A stretch of DNA of 37,791 nt. It comes from Rhodocyclaceae bacterium (GTDB taxonomy: Bacteria > Pseudomonadota > Gammaproteobacteria > Burkholderiales > Rhodocyclaceae). The notes beneath the pieces were generated by a model. That model was not told where the DNA came from. It made no database searches and saw only the letters and a program-made list of their open reading frames with translations. Made by a program: the position numbers and the translations under genes. The stretch spans positions 1 to 37,791 of the forward strand of contig JAEUNJ010000280.1 in NCBI GenBank assembly GCA_016791145.1. Reading direction: 5' to 3'. Below, piece after piece: positions 15,905 to 26,737 of the stretch (within the stretch, counting starts at the first letter, position 1; the number at the start of each line of letters is the position of its first letter).

Positions 15905-16167
15905 GGCGGTTCTCCGTGGGGCAGTGAGCGTGCCTTGTCTCCCGGCGCGACGGCGGGAATTCCGGCACAGGGGGCGACCGCGGCGGGCCGGTCGGGGAGG
16001 ATGCGCGGGGATCGCGTTCCCGGATCCACGCCCGTCCCCGGCTTACCTGCGGTCAGGCGTCGTCTCCTCCCGATCGGACGGCCGGTGGTCGATGCCGGCG
16101 AAGTATCCCGCAGGGGAGCGCGTTCGGCAAGCAGGGCCGCCGCCGGCGCGGCCGGCGGCTCGCGCGA

Positions 16168-18243
16168 CTACTGGACCGCCGCCGCCAGGTCCGCCAGCAG
16201 GTGCTCCTGGGCGCAGGAGCGCACGCGCCGGGAGGCGCGTATCCGGTACTGGCCGTCGGCATCCATTTCCCAGGCCTGGCAATTGTCGGACAGGTAGGGC
16301 CGCAGGCCCTCCTTGATCACGCGCCGCTTGAGCCTGGGATCGAGGATCGGGAAGCACACCTCGATGCGGCGGAAGAAGTTGCGCTCCATCCAGTCGGCGC
16401 TGGAGAGGTAGACCTTCTCCTCGCCGTCGGCGAGGAAATAGAAGATGCGGTGGTGTTCCAGGAAGCGGCCGATCACGGAGCGGACCCGGATGTGGTCCGA
16501 GAGGCCGGGTACCCGGGGCCGCAGGGCGCAGGCGCCGCGGACGATCAGGTCGATCTCGACGCCGGCCTGGGAGGCCTCGTAGAGGGCCTCGATGACGGCC
16601 GGCTCCATGATGGCGTTCATCTTGGCGATGATGCGGCCCTTGCGGCCGGCCCGCGCCGCCTCGGTTTCGGCCCGGATCGCGGCGACCATGTTGGCATGGA
16701 GGGTGAAGGGTGCCTGCCACAGGTGTTTCAGGGCGCCGGCCTTGCCCAGGCCGGTGATCTGCTTGAACACCTCGTTGGCGTCGTTGCCGATCTCCTCGTC
16801 GCAGGTCAGCAGTCCGAAGTCCGTGTAGAAGCGGGTCGTCCGCGGATGGTAGTTGCCGGTGCCCAGGTGCACGTAGCGCCGGTAGCCGTGGTCCTCCCGG
16901 CGCAGCACCATCAGCAGCTTGGCATGGGTCTTGTAGCCGAAGACGCCATAGACCACGTGGGCCCCGACCTCCTCCAGCCGGGCGGCGATGGACAGGTTGG
17001 CCTCCTCGTCGAAGCGGGCCATCAGTTCCACCACCACGGTGACTTCCTTGCCCTTCTGGGCGGCCCGCAGCAGGTGCTCCATCAGCACCGAATCGGTGCC
17101 GGTCCGATAGACCGTCATCTTGATGGCCACCACCTGCGGATCGTCGATGGCCTGCTCCAGCAGCTGGATCACCGGGCTGAAGGACTGGAAGGGGTGGTGG
17201 AGCAGGATGTCCTGGCGGCGCATGCTGGCGAAAACGTCGAAGCGCTTGGTGAGCACCTTCGGCATGCCGGGCTGGAAGGGCGGGTACTTGAGGTCGGGGC
17301 GATCCACCCGGTCGGGCACCGACATCAGGCGCACCAGGTTCACGATGCCAGGCACCCGGTACAGGTCCGCCGGCGACAGGCCGAACTGCTGCATCAGGAA
17401 GCCGGCCATCTCCTCCGAGCAGTTGTCCGCCACCTCCAGCCGCACGGCGTCGCCGAAATGCCGCTGGGGCAATTCCCCCTGGAGCGCGGTGCGCAGGTTC
17501 TTCACCTCCTCGTCGTCCACGAAGAGGTCCGAGTTGCGGGTGGCGCGGAACTGGTAGCAGCCCAGCACCTCCATGCCGGTGAACAATTCCCCCACGTGGC
17601 TGTGCATGATCGAGGAGAGGAACACGAAGCCGTGTTCCACGCCGGTCAGTTCCCGCGGGAGCTGGATGACCCGGGGCAGGGCCCGGGGCGCCTGGACGAT
17701 GGCCGTGCCCGAATTGCGGCCGAAGGCATCGGTGCCCTTCAGCTCCACCGCGAAATTGAGGCTCTTGTTCAGGACGCGCGGGAAGGGATGGGCCGGGTCG
17801 AGGCCGATGGGCGTCAGCACCGGGATCACCTCCCGGAAGAAGAAGTCGCGGATCCAGTCGGCCTGGGCCTCGGTCCATTGGCTGCGGCGCAGGAAGACGA
17901 TGCCCTCGGCCTCCATGGCCGGCAGGATGACGTCGTAGAGGAGGGCGTACTGCTCGGCGATCAGGGCGTGGGATTCCAGCGTCACGCGGCGGAAGACCTC
18001 CGCCGGCGGCAACCCGTCGGCGCCGGCGGCGATGCTGCCCAGCTTGATCTGCTCCTTGAGGCCGGCGACCCGGATCTCGAAGAACTCGTCCAGGTTGCTG
18101 GAGACGATGCACAGGAAACGCAGGCGCTCCAGCAGGGGCACGCGCTCGTCGGCGGCCTGGGCCAGCACCCGGCGGTTGAAGGCGAGGACGGAAAGGTCCC
18201 GGTTCAGCAGGCGTTCCGAATGGATGTCGCGGGGAAGGTTCAT
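16168..18243 (-). CDS. ppk: Polyphosphate kinase 1
   Basis: This 691-residue enzyme reversibly polymerises the gamma-phosphate of ATP into polyphosphate. The N-domain starts MNLPRDIHSERLLNRDLSVLAFN. The phospholipase-D-like catalytic domains carry H440 in THAKLLMV (the autophosphorylated histidine) and H459 in YVHLGTGNYHPRTTRFYTDFG, spaced 19 residues as in E. coli H435/H454. The second catalytic half has FLEHHRIFYF and MERNFFRRIEV. The frame stays open 131 codons upstream, but that part is arginine/proline-rich, and starting at 18243 gives the family length. It is divergent from ppx across a 443-bp gap, a common arrangement in betaproteobacteria. Confidence 0.96.
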   Translation of the reverse strand: MNLPRDIHSERLLNRDLSVLAFNRRVLAQAADERVPLLERLRFLCIVSSNLDEFFEIRVAGLKEQIKLGSIAAGADGLPPAEVFRRVTLESHALIAEQYALLYDVILPAMEAEGIVFLRRSQWTEAQADWIRDFFFREVIPVLTPIGLDPAHPFPRVLNKSLNFAVELKGTDAFGRNSGTAIVQAPRALPRVIQLPRELTGVEHGFVFLSSIMHSHVGELFTGMEVLGCYQFRATRNSDLFVDDEEVKNLRTALQGELPQRHFGDAVRLEVADNCSEEMAGFLMQQFGLSPADLYRVPGIVNLVRLMSVPDRVDRPDLKYPPFQPGMPKVLTKRFDVFASMRRQDILLHHPFQSFSPVIQLLEQAIDDPQVVAIKMTVYRTGTDSVLMEHLLRAAQKGKEVTVVVELMARFDEEANLSIAARLEEVGAHVVYGVFGYKTHAKLLMVLRREDHGYRRYVHLGTGNYHPRTTRFYTDFGLLTCDEEIGNDANEVFKQITGLGKAGALKHLWQAPFTLHANMVAAIRAETEAARAGRKGRIIAKMNAIMEPAVIEALYEASQAGVEIDLIVRGACALRPRVPGLSDHIRVRSVIGRFLEHHRIFYFLADGEEKVYLSSADWMERNFFRRIEVCFPILDPRLKRRVIKEGLRPYLSDNCQAWEMDADGQYRIRASRRVRSCAQEHLLADLAAAVQ

Positions 18244-18686
18244 GGTCTTGGCATTCCCGTGATGCGCGCCGGCGGGGCGACCGGCGATGGTCTTATATTG
18301 ATGTTTCAAGCACATTACGACGGGCCGGCCGGCCGGGCAAGCGAAAAAGTCAATCCGGGACCCGGCCGCCCGACACGCTGCCGGCAGCCTGTCGCACTCG
18401 ATGCGTGCCTGCGCGGGGGGCGGACCGGCCGCCGGGACCGGGCGCGCCGGGAAAGCCCGGGTGCCCGCCCGGCGGGGACGCGCGACGCCGGCATCCACCC
18501 GAACCGGCCCCGCCGCGCGGGCTTGCCGCCCGACAGGGCGTCCGCGGCGCGGCACCCTCGGGCAACGGAACCGCCCTTGCCCGCGCGGCGCGGCCGGCAT
18601 CCATCCGGCCGGACGGCAATGAATCCGGCGGCCCACGTCCGACGGGCTGCTAGAATCCCGGCGCCCCTCCGACCGACATCCCGCCC
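18244..18686. other. 443-bp divergent intergenic region between ppk and ppx
   Basis: The ppk-proximal 75 bp include the only A/T-rich patch (CAATATAAGA on the reverse strand, 18291-18300), which could hold the ppk -10 element, but no -35 is convincing. The middle (about 18330-18620) is extremely GC-rich; the open frames in it lack coding bias and ribosome sites. TAGAAT at 18651-18656 may be the -10 of ppx. I looked for a Pho box (two CTGTCAT repeats) and saw none. Confidence 0.5.
18651..18656 (+). promoter_or_regulatory. Possible -10 element (TAGAAT) of ppx
   Basis: TAGAAT in the context GGCTGCTAGAATCCCGG lies 30 nt before the ppx ATG. No -35 match is visible. The context resembles the GCTATAATCGG elements before acuI and mlaE. 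Confidence 0.4.
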
Positions 18687-20183
18687 ATGGATTACGAGCA
18701 GATCGCTGCCGTCGATCTCGGTTCCAACAGCTTTCGCCTTCAGGTGGGAAGGATTGTCGGCAACCAGATCTACCCGCTGGACGGCCTGAAAGAGCCGGTC
18801 CGCCTGGCCGCCGGCCTGACGCCGGGCAAGACCCTCGACGGCCCCTCCCAGCTGCGCGGCCTGGAAGCCCTGGCCCGCTTCGGCGAGCGCTTGCGCGGCT
18901 TCGACGGCGGGGCCGTGCGGGCGGTGGCCACCAACACCCTGCGCGTGGCCAAGAACGGGCCCCAGTTCCTGGTGGAGGCGGAGGCGGCCCTGGGCTTCCC
19001 CATCGAGGTGATCGCCGGCCGGGAGGAGGCCCGCCTCATCTACCTGGGCGTCGCCCACACCCTGCCCAACCCGCGCATGCAGCAGCTCGTCGTGGACATC
19101 GGCGGCGGCTCCACCGAGTTCATCATCGGCCGCAACATCCGTCCCCTGCGCCTGGAATCCCTCTACATGGGCTGCGTAAGCTACACGCTGCGCTTCTTCC
19201 CCGCGGGGCGGGTCGACAAGAAGGGCATGAAGGAGGCGGAGCTGGCGGCCCGGGCGGAACTGCAGACCATCGTCCAGGCCTACCGGGACACCGGTTGGGA
19301 GGAAGCCGTCGGCTCCTCCGGTACCGCCAAGGCCATCGTGGACCTGCTCGAACTGAATGGCCTTTCCGAGGCGGGCATCACCCGCGACGGCCTGGAGGGC
19401 CTGCGCCAGATGCTGATCCGGGCCGGCGACGCCGGAAAGCTCGTCCTCCAGGGCCTGCGGCCGGACCGGGTGCCCGTCCTGCCGGGCGGCCTGGCCATCA
19501 TGTCGGCCGTGTTCAAGGAGTTCGGCCTCGAGCGGATGACCTTTTCGGAGGGCGCGCTGCGCCTCGGCGTCCTCTACGACCTGCTCGGCCGCTACCACCA
19601 CGACGACCTGCGGGAAGCGACGGTGGGCAACACGATGGAGCGCTACGAGGTGGACCGCCAGCAGGCGGCCCGGGTCTCCCAGACGGCCCTGGAACTCTTC
19701 CAGCAGCTCGTGCCCGAAGCCAGTGACGCCGAGCATCCGGACCGCCAGTGCCTCATCTGGGCGGCCCGTCTCCACGAGATCGGCATTTCGGTCGCCCATT
19801 CCAGCTACCACAAGCACAGCGCCTACATCCTGGCCAACGCCGACATGCCCGGTTTTTCGAAGCGGGACCAGGGGCGCATGGCCCGCGTCGTGCTCGCCCA
19901 CCGCGGGAAGCTGGAGCGCGTCTCCCCGATGACGCGGGAGGAGCGCGACTGGCAGCTGATCTTCTGCCTGCGCCTTGCGGCGCTGCTCCACCGGGCCCGC
20001 GACGATGCCCCGCGGCCGGCCGTGGAGGTGGGATTCGGGGAAAAGGGCTTCCACCTGGCGGTCGATCCCGAATGGCTCCAGGCGGCGCCGCTGACGGCCG
20101 CCGCCCTCGCGGAGGAGGGCCACCAGTGGGAAGCCCTCGGCATAGGCTTCCGGCTGCGGCGGCCCAAGGCCGCGAAGCTATAA
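18687..20183 (+). CDS. ppx: Exopolyphosphatase (Ppx/GppA family)
   Basis: This 498-residue enzyme removes terminal phosphate from polyphosphate (and possibly pppGpp). The actin-like ATPase fold shows phosphate loop 1 AAVDLGSNSFRLQVG (8-22), RAVATNTLR, the catalytic E in AGREEARLIYLGV, phosphate loop 2 VDIGGGSTEF (about 137-146) and GSSGTAKA. The C-terminal helical domain has an HD-like stretch (RLHEIGISVAHSSYHKHSAYIL), typical of long Ppx proteins. The start gives the usual N-terminus. Its stop codon overlaps a TATAAT element placed before mlaE, so downstream genes may have a promoter of their own as well as read-through. Confidence 0.95.
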   Translation: MDYEQIAAVDLGSNSFRLQVGRIVGNQIYPLDGLKEPVRLAAGLTPGKTLDGPSQLRGLEALARFGERLRGFDGGAVRAVATNTLRVAKNGPQFLVEAEAALGFPIEVIAGREEARLIYLGVAHTLPNPRMQQLVVDIGGGSTEFIIGRNIRPLRLESLYMGCVSYTLRFFPAGRVDKKGMKEAELAARAELQTIVQAYRDTGWEEAVGSSGTAKAIVDLLELNGLSEAGITRDGLEGLRQMLIRAGDAGKLVLQGLRPDRVPVLPGGLAIMSAVFKEFGLERMTFSEGALRLGVLYDLLGRYHHDDLREATVGNTMERYEVDRQQAARVSQTALELFQQLVPEASDAEHPDRQCLIWAARLHEIGISVAHSSYHKHSAYILANADMPGFSKRDQGRMARVVLAHRGKLERVSPMTREERDWQLIFCLRLAALLHRARDDAPRPAVEVGFGEKGFHLAVDPEWLQAAPLTAAALAEEGHQWEALGIGFRLRRPKAAKL

Positions 20184-20184
20184 T
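20179..20184 (+). promoter_or_regulatory. -10 element (TATAAT) overlapping ppx stop, before mlaE
   Basis: TATAAT in AAGCTATAATCGGCC includes the ppx TAA stop and lies 38 nt before the mlaE start. No recognisable -35 occurs in the GC-rich ppx 3' end. Confidence 0.45.
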
Positions 20185-20222
20185 CGGCCGCCATCCGCGT
20201 CCGCGCCGCCCGTCCCGACCCC

Positions 20223-21347
20223 ATGTCCGAAGCGCGAATCGCCATTGCCGAGACCGACGCCGGCGGGCGCAATGCGCGCCTTTCGGGCCACTGGACGCTG
20301 GCGGCGCTGGCCCGGGCGCCCCAGGCCCTGGGCGGTGAACTGGCGGCCCTGGCCGCCGCCAGGGACACCAGCTGGGATTGCACCGGCATCGATGCCCTGG
20401 ACAGCGCCGGCGCCATGACCCTGTGGCGCACCTGGGACCGGACGATGCCCGAACTGCTGCTGGCGCGCCCGGAACACCTGCGCATCTTCGAGCGCATCGC
20501 GGCGGCGGACCGGGAGCCCGAAGGGGTGGTGGCGCCCGTTTCCCCGCTGGAGGGGCTGATCGTGGTCGGGCGGTCGGCCATCGGCCTATCGCGGCACCTG
20601 GTGGATTTCGTCGCGCTGATCGGCGGCGTCGTCCTCTGCGTGGCCCACCTGCTGCGCACGCGGCGCGACCTGCCCCGGCGGGAGATCTCCGCCAACCTGT
20701 ACAAGGCGGGCGTCCTCGCCATGCCGGTTTCGGCCCTGGTGGGCTTCCTGATCGGCGTCGTCCTGTCCTACCTGTCCTCGCTGCAGCTCAAGCAGTTCGG
20801 GGCCGACGTCTTCATCGTGAACATCCTGGGCATGGGGATCATCCGGGAACTGGGTCCGGTGCTCGTCGCAGTGCTGGTGGCCGGCCGGTCCGGCTCGGCC
20901 ATGACCGCCCAGCTCGGCGTCATGCGGGTCACGGAGGAGATCGACGCCCTGTCCACGATGGGCGTCTCCCAGAGCCTGCGCCTCATCTTTCCCAAGGTGG
21001 CGGCCCTGTCGATCGCCATGCCGCTCCTCGTCCTGTGGACCACGGCCATCGCGCTGGCCGGCGGCATGGTCGCCGCCCAGATCCAGCTGGACATCGGCTA
21101 CGGCTTCTTCATCGAATCCCTCCCCAAGGCCGTGCCGGCCGCCAACCTGGTGATCGGCCTGTCCAAGGGCGTCGCCTTCGGCATCATCATCGCCCTGGTG
21201 GCCTGCCACTTCGGCCTGCGCGTGCGGCCCAATACGGAGAGCCTGTCCGCCAACACCACGGCTTCGGTGGTCTCGGCCATCACCATGGTGATCCTGGTGG
21301 ATGCCGTATTCGCCATCGCCACCCGCAGCATCGGCCTGCCCATCTGA
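20223..21347 (+). CDS. mlaE: STAS-MlaE fusion permease of an MCE-type lipid ABC transporter
   Basis: The 374-residue protein combines an N-terminal STAS-like domain (about 1-95, with CTGIDALDSAGAMTLWR) and a MlaE/YrbE permease. In E. coli these are separate proteins, MlaB and MlaE. The permease half has about five membrane spans and family motifs: LYKAGVLAMPVSALVGFLIG, ADVFIVNILGMGIIRELGPVL, SGSAMTAQLGVMRVTEEIDAL (the coupling-helix region) and LSKGVAFGIII. It should form the inner-membrane channel that moves phospholipid between inner membrane and the periplasmic MCE protein. The ATPase gene follows after 11 nt, so the operon is tight. Confidence 0.92.
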   Translation: MSEARIAIAETDAGGRNARLSGHWTLAALARAPQALGGELAALAAARDTSWDCTGIDALDSAGAMTLWRTWDRTMPELLLARPEHLRIFERIAAADREPEGVVAPVSPLEGLIVVGRSAIGLSRHLVDFVALIGGVVLCVAHLLRTRRDLPRREISANLYKAGVLAMPVSALVGFLIGVVLSYLSSLQLKQFGADVFIVNILGMGIIRELGPVLVAVLVAGRSGSAMTAQLGVMRVTEEIDALSTMGVSQSLRLIFPKVAALSIAMPLLVLWTTAIALAGGMVAAQIQLDIGYGFFIESLPKAVPAANLVIGLSKGVAFGIIIALVACHFGLRVRPNTESLSANTTASVVSAITMVILVDAVFAIATRSIGLPI

Positions 21348-21358
21348 GCGACGCCCCG

Positions 21359-22135
21359 ATGCCCGCCCCCGTCGTCGAGATCGTGGACCTGCACACCCGC
21401 TTCGGCGAGGTGTGGATCCACAAGGGGGTGGACCTGCGGATCGGGCGCGGCGAGATGGTGGCCCTGGTGGGCGGTTCCGGCAGCGGCAAGACCACGCTGC
21501 TGCGCCAGATGATCGGCCTGCTCTCCCCCACCAAGGGCTCCATCCGGCTGTTCGGCGAGCCGCTGTTCGGCGGCGGCCTGGAGCGGGAACAGGCCCTGCG
21601 GCGCCGCTTCGGCGTGCTGTTCCAGCACGGCGCCCTGTTCTCGGCCTTCAGCGTCTTCGACAACATCGCGTTCCCCCTGCGGGAGCTCAAGCGCTTCGAC
21701 GAATCGCTGATCCACGACCTAGTCATGCTCAAGCTGGCCATGGTGGAACTGCTGCCCCGCCACGGCCGGCTGATGCCCGCCGAACTGTCCGGCGGCATGG
21801 TGAAGCGGGTGGCCCTGGCGCGGGCCCTGGCCCTGGAGCCGGAATTGCTGCTGCTGGACGAGCCCACCGCCGGCCTCGACCCGGACCGGTCCGACAGCTT
21901 CGTGCACCTGATCCGCACCCTGGGCGAGGAACTGGGGCTCACGGTGGTCCTGGTCACCCACGACCTGGACACCCTGGCGGCTCTGGCCACCAAGGTGGCC
22001 GTGCTGGCCGAGCAGCGGATCCTGGCCTACGAGGAGATCCAGGCCCTCGTGCGCATCGACCATCCCTTCATCCGCAACTTTTTTCTTTCCGAACGCAGCG
22101 CCCGGGCGTTGCAGAATGCAAAATTCCGGAACTAG
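21359..22135 (+). CDS. mlaF: ATPase of MCE-type lipid ABC transporter
   Basis: The 258-residue ABC ATPase has Walker A GGSGSGKTT (38-46), Q-loop FGVLFQHGALF (about 84-94), signature LSGGMVKR (143-150), Walker B LLLLDE (163-168) with TAGLDP, and switch H201 in LVTHD. The phrase LFQHGALFSAFSVFDNIAFPLRE is characteristic of the MlaF/Ttg2A group. The ATG is at 21359. It lies between mlaE (11-nt gap) and mlaD (8-nt gap), which confirms the complex. Confidence 0.94.
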   Translation: MPAPVVEIVDLHTRFGEVWIHKGVDLRIGRGEMVALVGGSGSGKTTLLRQMIGLLSPTKGSIRLFGEPLFGGGLEREQALRRRFGVLFQHGALFSAFSVFDNIAFPLRELKRFDESLIHDLVMLKLAMVELLPRHGRLMPAELSGGMVKRVALARALALEPELLLLDEPTAGLDPDRSDSFVHLIRTLGEELGLTVVLVTHDLDTLAALATKVAVLAEQRILAYEEIQALVRIDHPFIRNFFLSERSARALQNAKFRN

Positions 22136-22143
22136 CCCCCGCC

Positions 22144-23076
22144 ATGGAAAACCGATCCCACGCCCTCGCCGCCGGCATATTCGTGCTGCTGCTCGCCCTG
22201 GCCGCCGCCTTCGGGCTCTGGTGGCTCGGCGGCAAGCGCGAGCTGACCGACACCTACCTCCTCGAGACACGCAAGAACGTCACGGGGCTCAACGTGCAGG
22301 CCCAGGTGCGCTACCGGGGGATCCGCGCCGGCAAGGTGGAGGCCATCTACCCGGACGAGGCCGATCCCCGGGTCATCCTGGTCCGCATCAGCCTGGATTC
22401 GCGCTACAGGCTGACCCGCGGCACCACCGCCCAGCTCGGCTACCAGGGGGTGACCGGGCTCGCCTACGTGCAGATCGAGGACGAGGGGCGCAATTCCCAG
22501 CTCCTGGAGGAGAAGGACGGCGAGCCGCCCCGCATCGCCCTCAAGCCGACCCTCTTCGATACCCTGGGCGAGAAGGCCGGCGACATCGTCGGCCAGGTGG
22601 GGGAACTGGCGGTCCGCCTCAACGCGCTGCTCGACCAGAAGAACTCGCGCAACATCGCCATGACGCTGGAAAACCTGGCCGCGGCCTCGGCGGGCTTCTC
22701 CGAGGTCCCGCAACTGGTCGCCGCCATGCGGGCGGCCCTCTCGGACGGCAACCTGAAGCGCCTGTCCGCCATCCTCGCCCACCTGGAGAAGACCGCCGGC
22801 GAGGCCGCGCCCCTGACCGTCGAAATGCGCGAGATGGTGAAATCCATGAATGCCCTGGCGCGCAAGGTGGACCACCTGGCCGACACCACCGGCACCGAGC
22901 TGGCCGGCTCCACGCTGCCGCGGGCCAACGCCCTGCTGCTCGAACTGACCGAGAACGCGCGCCAGTTGGGCCGCCTGCTGGAGAACCTGGAGGACAACCC
23001 GCAGACCCTGGTGTTCGGGCGCGGCAACCCGGTTCCCGGCCCCGGCGAGGCGGGCTTTGCCCGGCCGACCCCCTGA
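22144..23076 (+). CDS. mlaD: MCE domain protein, MlaD-like
   Basis: This 310-residue inner-membrane-anchored protein has one transmembrane helix (about 8-29) and an MCE domain (about 38-118) with VTGLNVQAQVRYRGIRAGKV and LGYQGVTGLAYVQIED. A long helical region (about 130-295) follows, rich in leucine/alanine heptads, which would extend the hexameric tube into the periplasm. That makes it longer than E. coli MlaD (about 180 residues) and more like single-MCE proteins of PqiB/YebT-related or plant TGD2-like layout. It should carry lipids across the periplasm together with MlaE/MlaF. Confidence 0.9.
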   Translation: MENRSHALAAGIFVLLLALAAAFGLWWLGGKRELTDTYLLETRKNVTGLNVQAQVRYRGIRAGKVEAIYPDEADPRVILVRISLDSRYRLTRGTTAQLGYQGVTGLAYVQIEDEGRNSQLLEEKDGEPPRIALKPTLFDTLGEKAGDIVGQVGELAVRLNALLDQKNSRNIAMTLENLAAASAGFSEVPQLVAAMRAALSDGNLKRLSAILAHLEKTAGEAAPLTVEMREMVKSMNALARKVDHLADTTGTELAGSTLPRANALLLELTENARQLGRLLENLEDNPQTLVFGRGNPVPGPGEAGFARPTP

Positions 23077-23120
23077 CGCCGTCCCGCCGCCCGATCGCAG
23101 CGCCCACGCCGAGAGACCCC

Positions 23121-23729
23121 ATGCCGACCGCCCATCCCGCCGCACTCCTCGCCGCGACCCTCCTGCTCTCCGCCTGCGTCGGGAGCCCCGTCCGGGAACG
23201 CGCCCAGTTCGACCTGGGCAGCGCGGCCGGGGAATGGCGTCCCCCCGGCTTCCTGCTGCGCAACGTGGAAGTCCAGGGACCTTCCTGGCTCGGCACCTCG
23301 GCGATGCAGTACCGGCTCGCCTATGCGGAACCGGCCAGGCGCCAGGCCTACGGGGAGAGCCGCTGGATCGCCCCGCCGACGGAACTGTTCGAGCAGGCCC
23401 TCAAGGCGCGCATCGTGGCCACCGAATCCACCCGCAGCGACGCCGGCTGCCGCCTGCGGGTGGACCTGGACGAGTTCATCCAGCGCTTCGACGCGCCGGC
23501 CGACAGCCGCCTGGTGCTGGAGGCGCGGGCGACCCTGCTGGCCGCCCGTGGCGACCAGCTGCTGGGACGGCGCGCCTTCGCCATCGCCCAGCCGGCGCCG
23601 AGTCCCGATGCCCGGGGCGGCGCGGCCGCGGCCGCCGCCGCGGTGCAGGCCGTGACCCGGGACATGAACGCCTGGCTCGCCGGCCTGGCCCGCGAGCAGC
23701 CGGCGGTCGTCGAGCGCTGCCGCGGCTGA
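23121..23729 (+). CDS. ABC-type transport auxiliary lipoprotein (PqiC-like)
   Basis: The 202-residue outer-membrane lipoprotein candidate has signal peptide and lipobox LLSAC (C19). The mature part (FDLGSAAG...LRNVEVQGPSWLGTSAMQYRLAYAEPARRQAYGESRWIAPPTELFEQAL) is the standard pattern of auxiliary lipoproteins that accompany MCE transporters. It would dock the periplasmic lipid conduit at the outer membrane. It replaces mlaC here; no MlaC-like gene is in the window. An alanine-rich tract (about 165-178) lies near the end. Confidence 0.85.
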   Translation: MPTAHPAALLAATLLLSACVGSPVRERAQFDLGSAAGEWRPPGFLLRNVEVQGPSWLGTSAMQYRLAYAEPARRQAYGESRWIAPPTELFEQALKARIVATESTRSDAGCRLRVDLDEFIQRFDAPADSRLVLEARATLLAARGDQLLGRRAFAIAQPAPSPDARGGAAAAAAAVQAVTRDMNAWLAGLAREQPAVVERCRG

Positions 23730-23765
23730 CGCCCGGCCCACCAAGACCCACCCGAGGAGAGCCCC

Positions 23766-25403
<1,638 letters not shown>

Positions 25404-25628
25404 GGGTACGGACAGCGGGGGGGTAGGGGGCTGCGCCGCCGCCGGCGGCGACCCGGATCGACGTTTCCAGCAGGCCGTCGCCCGCCGGGCCGATTTTCGA
25501 GGGGCGCCCGCATCGTTGGGCCGCCGGAAGGTCCACGGAACCAATCCGGCCGATGCGGGTCATGGGTATTTTCCGGTCAGTCCGAGGCTGCACCGGTCGC
25601 GTCCCACCAGCCTGCTTGCCGACGAGAC

Positions 25629-26723
25629 ATGATGCTGGCCCGACCCTTCTCCCTGCCCCTGTGGACCATCGGCGTCCCGGTTGCCGCCTGCGCCGTGCTC
25701 GGCGCGGTGTGGGGCAGACCGCTCGATGGGTTCGTGGCCATCGGTGTCGCCGCGGCGCTGATCGCCAGCGTCATGGCGGCGGTGCAGCATGCCGAAGTGG
25801 TCGCCCATCGTGTCGGCGAGCCTTTCGGAGCGCTGATTCTCGCCTTGGCGGTGACCGTCATCGAAGTCTCGCTGATCGTCTCGCTCAAGCTCTCCGGCGG
25901 CACCGGCCAGGCATCCCTCGCCCGCGATACGGTCTTTGCGACGGTAATGATCGTCTGCAACGGCATTGTCGGTCTGTGCCTGCTCGTGGGCGCACTGCGC
26001 AACCATGTTGCCGTCTTCCGCGTCGAAGGCAGCAGCCCGGCCCTTGCCGTCCTCATTCCCCTGACCACGCTGTCGTTGGTCCTTCCGCAATTCACCACGA
26101 CTACCGCCGGACCAACCTATTCGAACAGCCAGTTTGCCTTCGCCGGCCTCATGTCGTTGCTGCTCTTCGGTGTCTACGTCTTCGTGCAGACGATTCGTCA
26201 CCGGGAGCATTTCCTGCCCCCGAATGCGCCCGGCGATCCCCGCGCCGAGCATGGCGAGCCGCCCGCGAGAAGTGCCGCCATCGTGGCATTCGCGCTCCTC
26301 TGCGCGGCGCTCGTTGCCGTCGTGGGGCTGGCCAAGGCCCTGGCGCCCGGCATCGAGGCCGTGGTCCGGACGATCGGGGCGCCGAGTTCCTTCGTCGGCA
26401 TCATCATTGCCTTGATCGTCTTGCTGCCGGAAACCGGCGCCGCGTTCCGCGCCGCGCTCCACAACCGCATGCAGATCAGTCTCAACCTCGCCCTGGGCTC
26501 CGCGCTTGCCACCATCGGTCTCACGATCCCGGCGATCGGCTTCGTCTCCATCGTGTTCGGGATGCCGATGACACTCGGGTTGCCGCCCAAGGAGATCGTG
26601 CTGCTTCTCCTCACCTTCGCCGTAAGCACCATCACGCTGGCGAGCGGCAGGGCCACCGTCCTGCACGGCACGGTGCATCTGGTGGTATTCGCGGCCTTCC
26701 TGTTCCTCTCGATCGTTCCTTGA
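25629..26723 (+). CDS. chaA: Ca2+/H+ (Na+/H+) antiporter, ChaA-like
   Basis: This 364-residue membrane protein has about eleven hydrophobic segments. The two inverted alpha-repeats of the cation/Ca2+ exchanger fold are visible as GEPFGALILALAVTVIEVSLIV (about 64-85) and IALIVLLPETGAAFRAALHNRMQISLNLALGSALATIG (about 260-300). Each contains the acidic ion-binding residue (E in VTVIEVS and in LLPETG). Codon use is visibly less G/C-biased than neighbours (for instance AAT, TAT, TTG, CCA appear often), which suggests a different origin. It stands alone: 225 bp from the synthetase and convergent with the metal-sensor operon. Confidence 0.9.
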   Translation: MMLARPFSLPLWTIGVPVAACAVLGAVWGRPLDGFVAIGVAAALIASVMAAVQHAEVVAHRVGEPFGALILALAVTVIEVSLIVSLKLSGGTGQASLARDTVFATVMIVCNGIVGLCLLVGALRNHVAVFRVEGSSPALAVLIPLTTLSLVLPQFTTTTAGPTYSNSQFAFAGLMSLLLFGVYVFVQTIRHREHFLPPNAPGDPRAEHGEPPARSAAIVAFALLCAALVAVVGLAKALAPGIEAVVRTIGAPSSFVGIIIALIVLLPETGAAFRAALHNRMQISLNLALGSALATIGLTIPAIGFVSIVFGMPMTLGLPPKEIVLLLLTFAVSTITLASGRATVLHGTVHLVVFAAFLFLSIVP

Positions 26724-26737
26724 GCGCGGCAACCGCG

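Noticed and set aside
18350..18619. 89-codon minus-strand frame in the ppk/ppx gap
   Set aside because: Proline/arginine/alanine/glycine-rich, no ribosome site, and similar open frames on the opposite strand.
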